DNA of 17,692 nucleotides from Novosphingobium sp. UBA6722 (GTDB taxonomy: Bacteria; Pseudomonadota; Alphaproteobacteria; Sphingomonadales; Sphingomonadaceae): the NCBI GenBank assembly GCA_002454125.1, contig DKII01000100.1:6391-24082 (forward strand), written 5' to 3'. A program made the translations under genes and the position numbers. Position 1 is the stretch's first letter. Every line of letters begins with the position of its first letter. Shown here piece by piece: positions 15,288 to 17,692 of the stretch. Under the pieces are notes generated by a model, which saw nothing but the letters and a program-made list of their open reading frames with translations, ran no database searches and was not told the DNA's origin.

Positions 15288-15806
15288 TTACTTCGCAGCC
15301 TTGTTGGCTTCGCGGCGAGCAGTCTTCTTCTCGTGCTCGCTCGGCTGTTCAGCCGGCAGTTCAACCGACCCACCGGCCTTTTCGACTGCAGCCACGGCGC
15401 CCTTGCTGGCGCCAGCAACGGCAAACTTGGCCTTGGCGGTGAACTCACCCTTGCCCAGCAGGCGCACGCCATCCTTGCCGCCACGGGCCAGACCGGCCGC
15501 CTTCAGCGCGGCGTGATCGATCACGGCCTTGATGTCGAGCTTGCCGGCGTCGATGAACTTCTGGACCAGGCCCAGGTTCACTTCGGCATAGTCCTTGGCG
15601 AAGATGTTGTTGAAGCCGCGCTTCGGGATCCGCATGTGCAGCGGCATCTGACCGCCTTCAAAGCCGTTCACCGAGACGCCCGAACGAGCCTTGGCACCCT
15701 TCTGGCCGCGGCCAGCAGTCTTACCCTTGCCCGAACCGATACCACGGCCGACGCGCATGCGACCCTTGCGGGCGCCCTTGTTGTCAGAGATTTCGTTGAG
15801 TTTCAT
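15288..15806 (-). CDS. rplO: 50S ribosomal protein L15
   Basis: L15 binds 23S rRNA and joins late in large-subunit assembly. The 172-residue protein has the N-terminal glycine-rich extended arm (RVGRGIGSGKGKTAGRGQKG), the GFEGGQMPLHMRIPKRGF signature, and the C-terminal globular part ending in VEKAGGSVEL. The last ~20 residues (PAEQPSEHEKKTARREANKA) form a charged Lys/Arg/Ala extension beyond the E. coli-type end. The ATG at 15806 has a weak ribosome binding site. Terminator-like hairpins stand both before (15847-15868) and after (15251-15283) this gene. Confidence 0.98.
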   Translation of the reverse strand: MKLNEISDNKGARKGRMRVGRGIGSGKGKTAGRGQKGAKARSGVSVNGFEGGQMPLHMRIPKRGFNNIFAKDYAEVNLGLVQKFIDAGKLDIKAVIDHAALKAAGLARGGKDGVRLLGKGEFTAKAKFAVAGASKGAVAAVEKAGGSVELPAEQPSEHEKKTARREANKAAK

Positions 15807-15836
15807 GTCGTTGCACTCGCTTTCGCTTTTGTCGCG

Positions 15837-15868
15837 CTAAAAGAAACATCCCGGCCGAAGCCGGGATG
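15837..15868 (-). terminator. UUCG-loop terminator between rpmD and rplO
   Basis: On the - strand, a perfect 9-bp stem (15868-15860 with 15855-15847) closes a TTCG tetraloop flanked by C and G, the unusually stable C(UUCG)G type. It is followed by TTTCTTTT (15846-15839). It begins 9 bases after the rpmD stop and lies 31 bases upstream of the rplO start. This is a textbook intrinsic terminator shape in mid-operon, so partial attenuation or an additional rplO promoter is implied. Confidence 0.75.
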
Positions 15869-15877
15869 CTGGTTCGG

Positions 15878-16054
15878 TCAATCGACCACAGCCACCATGT
15901 GCGGCAGCTTGGCGATCGCGCCGCGCACTTCGGGAGTATCTTCCAACTCCACCACGCGGTGCATCTTGCCCAGGCCCAGGCCGACCAGAATCTTCTTCTG
16001 GCTTTCCGGGCGACGGATCGGCGAACCGATCTGCTTGATCTTGATCTTCGCCAT
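15878..16054 (-). CDS. rpmD: 50S ribosomal protein L30
   Basis: This is a 58-residue short-form L30, a small large-subunit protein found in the spc operon between rpsE and rplO. The sequence reads MAKIKIKQIGSPIRRPESQK, then KILVGLGLGKMHRVVELED and ends in KLPHMVAVVD. This matches the family's beta-alpha-beta-alpha-beta pattern with the GLGLGKM/RVVELEDTP signature. The ATG at 16054 has CGGAG upstream, inside the last codons of rpsE, whose stop lies 6 bases away. The stop TGA at 15878-15880 is followed at once by a terminator-like hairpin. It is complete and of normal length. Confidence 0.97.
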   Translation of the reverse strand: MAKIKIKQIGSPIRRPESQKKILVGLGLGKMHRVVELEDTPEVRGAIAKLPHMVAVVD

Positions 16055-16060
16055 GTCAGC

Positions 16061-16783
16061 TTACTCCGTGATCGCGGCAGCTTCGGCTTCCGCCTCGGCT
16101 GCGCTCGCACCGCCGCGACCCAGCAGGTCGGCAACCTTCTTGCCGCGACGCTGGGCGACCGACTTCGGCGAAGTCTGGCTAACCAGAGCGTCGAAGGTGG
16201 CGCGGATCATGTTGTAGGGGTTCGAGGTGCCGACCGACTTGGTCACCACGTCGGCCACGCCCAGGCTTTCGAAGACGGCGCGCATCGGACCACCGGCGAT
16301 GATCCCGGTCCCGGCCGGAGCCGAGCGGACATTCACCTTGCCCGCACCGAACCGGCCCTTGCCGTCGTGATGCAGGGTGCGGCCTTCCTTGAGCGGAACG
16401 CGAACCATCTTCTTCTTGGCCGAGGCAGTCGCCTTGGTGATGGCTTCCGGCACTTCGCGTGCCTTGCCATGACCGAAGCCAACCCGGCCCTTGCCGTCAC
16501 CGACCACGACCAGCGCAGCGAAACCGAAGCGCTTGCCGCCCTTGACGGTCTTCGAGACGCGGTTGATGTGGACCAGCTTTTCGATCAGCTCTTCGCCGCC
16601 GTCATCGTCGCCGCCACGGCCACGACGATCGTCACGGCCACGGCCACGACCGCCACGGTCACCGCCGCGATCATTGCCGCCACGGCCACGGCCACGGCCG
16701 CGCGCTTCGCGCTGTTCGCCACCTTCGGTGGCACCGGTCGCCTCGACGGCGACTTCGTTTTCCATATTGGTTTCGTCAGCCAT
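16061..16783 (-). CDS. rpsE: 30S ribosomal protein S5 with an RGG-rich N-terminal extension
   Basis: S5 helps hold the small-subunit accuracy centre and the mRNA entry site with S3 and S4. The conserved part starts near residue 66 (ELIEKLVHINRVSKTVKGGK), includes GDGKGRVGFGHGKAREVPEA and APAGTGIIAGGPMRAVFE, and ends with the family TSPKSVAQRRGKKVADLLG. The protein has 240 residues against 167 in E. coli. An acidic start (1-25) and an Arg/Gly/Asp low-complexity stretch (about 26-64, RGRGRGRGGNDRGGDRGGRG and on) precede the core, and an Ala/Glu tail follows it. The ATG at 16783 lies 2 bases from the rplR stop with GGAG upstream; an ATG six codons later is an alternative that would still keep the extension. 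The extension is probably disordered and RNA-binding (inference). Confidence 0.98.
   Translation of the reverse strand: MADETNMENEVAVEATGATEGGEQREARGRGRGRGGNDRGGDRGGRGRGRDDRRGRGGDDDGGEELIEKLVHINRVSKTVKGGKRFGFAALVVVGDGKGRVGFGHGKAREVPEAITKATASAKKKMVRVPLKEGRTLHHDGKGRFGAGKVNVRSAPAGTGIIAGGPMRAVFESLGVADVVTKSVGTSNPYNMIRATFDALVSQTSPKSVAQRRGKKVADLLGRGGASAAEAEAEAAAITE
16612..16700. repeat. CCACGG-type short repeats encoding the RG-rich part of S5
   Basis: The stretch is built from irregular iterations of CCACGG and close variants, encoding alternating Arg and Gly (with Asp) on the - strand. It is internal to rpsE and keeps the frame. Such arrays can change length by slippage. Confidence 0.6.
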
Positions 16784-16785
16784 CG

Positions 16786-17127
16786 TCAGAACTCCAGCCC
16801 GCCTTCACGGGCGGCATCAGCCAGCGCCTTGACGCGGCCATGGAACAGGTACCCGCCGCGATCGAACACGACGGAGGTCACGCCGGCCTTCTTGGCTGCT
16901 TCGGCGAGGGTCGAACCGACCTTGGCCGCTGCATCGACGTTGGAACCACCCTTCGAACCCAGGGTCGAAGCGGCAGCCAGCGTGCGGCCGGCGGCATCGT
17001 CGATGATCTGGGCGTAGATGTGGCGGCCCGAACGGTGCACCGAAAGCCGCGGACGGCCACCGGCACGCGCCTTCAGGGCGGTGCGAACGCGCCGACGACG
17101 GCGCTCGAACAGGGAAAGCTTGGCCAT
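16786..17127 (-). CDS. rplR: 50S ribosomal protein L18
   Basis: L18 binds 5S rRNA with L5 and helps attach it to the large subunit. The 113-residue protein has the basic start LSLFERRRRRVRTALKARAG, then RPRLSVHRSGRHIYAQIIDD, and the closing VVFDRGGYLFHGRVKALADA with AREGGLEF, all typical of the family. Its ATG shares one base with the rplF stop (TAATG at 17125-17129), so the two are translationally coupled. Its own stop lies 2 bases before the rpsE start. Confidence 0.99.
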   Translation of the reverse strand: MAKLSLFERRRRRVRTALKARAGGRPRLSVHRSGRHIYAQIIDDAAGRTLAAASTLGSKGGSNVDAAAKVGSTLAEAAKKAGVTSVVFDRGGYLFHGRVKALADAAREGGLEF

Positions 17128-17660
17128 TACTTCTTCTTCCCTTCCTTGCGGAAGATGAACTCGCCGCGGTACTTGATACCCTTGCCCTTGTAAGGCTCGG
17201 GCTTGCGCCAGCGGCGGATCTCGGCCGCAACCTGGCCGACCTTCTGCTTGTCGATCCCAGAGATCTCGACCGTGGTGTTATCCGGGGTCTTGATCTCGAT
17301 ACCTTCCGGAACATCGAAGTTCACGTCGTGGCTGTAACCAAGCTGCAGCTTCAGGATCTTGCCCTGGGCCGTGGCACGGTAGCCGACGCCGGTGATTTCG
17401 AGGACCTTGGTGTAACCCTGGGTGACGCCGGTCACCAGGTTGTCGACCAGGGTGCGCTGCATGCCCCAGAAGGCGCGAGCCTGCTTGCTGTCGTTGGCCG
17501 GCAGCACCGAGATGCTGTCACCTTCGACCTTGTAGGCGATTTCGTCGCGCAGACCCAGCGTAAGGGTACCCTTGGGGCCCTTCACGGTGAGGATGCCGTT
17601 CGCGATTTCGGCGGTGACGCCGCTCGGGATCGACACCGGACGCTTACCGATGCGGCTCAT
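17127..17660 (-). CDS. rplF: 50S ribosomal protein L6
   Basis: L6 lies near the base of the L7/L12 stalk and contacts the sarcin-ricin loop. The 177-residue protein shows the two repeated domains: MSRIGKRPVSIPSGVTAEI with GILTVKGPKGTL in the first, and LEITGVGYRATAQGKILKLQ with LGYSHDV in the second. The C-terminal signature is GQVAAEIRRWRKPEPYKGKG followed by IKYRGEF. The ATG at 17660 overlaps the rpsH stop by one base (TGATG), with GGAGG upstream within the rpsH codons. Confidence 0.99.
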   Translation of the reverse strand: MSRIGKRPVSIPSGVTAEIANGILTVKGPKGTLTLGLRDEIAYKVEGDSISVLPANDSKQARAFWGMQRTLVDNLVTGVTQGYTKVLEITGVGYRATAQGKILKLQLGYSHDVNFDVPEGIEIKTPDNTTVEISGIDKQKVGQVAAEIRRWRKPEPYKGKGIKYRGEFIFRKEGKKK

Positions 17661-17692
17661 CAGAACACCTCCGCCAGCACTTCGCCGCCGAC
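17660..17692 (-). CDS. rpsH: 30S ribosomal protein S8, C-terminal end only
   Basis: The last ten codons before a TGA (17660-17662) read VGGEVLAEVF, the usual end of S8 (GGEVLxxVF). The position directly before rplF and the TGATG overlap fit the spc operon order. The rest of the gene lies beyond the window edge. Confidence 0.85.
   Translation of the reverse strand, partial: VGGEVLAEVF

Noticed and set aside
16612..16700. Possible CRISPR-like or satellite array
   Set aside because: Units are 6 bases, irregular, without spacers, and encode in-frame Arg/Gly residues of S5.
15866..17017. A 383-codon + strand frame with Ala/Thr repeats
   Set aside because: It is the complement of rpmD, rpsE and rplR. 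The Ala/Thr repeat is the mirror of the RGG-coding repeat.

Overview
The window looks like chromosomal DNA from a GC-rich alphaproteobacterium, most likely a member of the Sphingomonadales (Sphingomonadaceae or Erythrobacteraceae). This is inferred from the protein sequences, the high GC, the ribosomal gene order and the tandem small secreted proteins with Gly/Tyr/Arg/Asp-rich linkers. The genus cannot be fixed from the sequence alone.

Left part (1-6250). The tail of a beta-lactamase-fold serine hydrolase (+) converges on a small VOC/glyoxalase-like protein (-). Then comes uvrC (-), divergent from a three-gene + strand unit: a WS/DGAT-type wax ester/triacylglycerol synthase with a Lys/Ala-rich histone-like tail, a GxSxG alpha/beta hydrolase overlapping it by an ATGA, and an HSL-type esterase 5 nt later. 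Synthase plus two esterases in one transcription unit suggests neutral-lipid synthesis and turnover. A hairpin at 6217-6250 closes the unit.

Middle part (6250-9800). Two tandem paralogous secreted or membrane-anchored proteins of unknown function lie on the - strand. The upstream one has its Shine-Dalgarno inside a long stem. Upstream of them is an exported prolyl oligopeptidase (-).

Right part (9800-17692). This is the spc and alpha ribosomal-protein locus on the - strand, read from right to left: rpsH (tail only), rplF, rplR, rpsE, rpmD, rplO, secY, adk, an exported SRPBCC-like protein, rpsM, rpsK, rpoA, rplQ. The proximal genes are tightly packed, with TGATG and TAATG overlaps. From rpmD onward the spacers carry strong hairpins. 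One has a UUCG loop and U tract after rpmD. One is a perfect 14-bp stem with a U-rich tail after rplO, followed by a candidate secY promoter. Others lie upstream of rpsM, between rpsK and rpoA, between rpoA and rplQ, and after rplQ. The locus therefore looks subdivided into several transcription or processing units.

No tRNA, rRNA, CRISPR array, insertion sequence or attachment site was seen. No stretch longer than 300 bases lacks a gene; the largest gaps are 12334-12527 and 667-847. I saw no clear novel defence or mobile system. The least explained parts are the paralogous secreted proteins with the sequestered ribosome binding site, the lipid operon with its histone-like tail, and the hairpin-rich ribosomal spacers.
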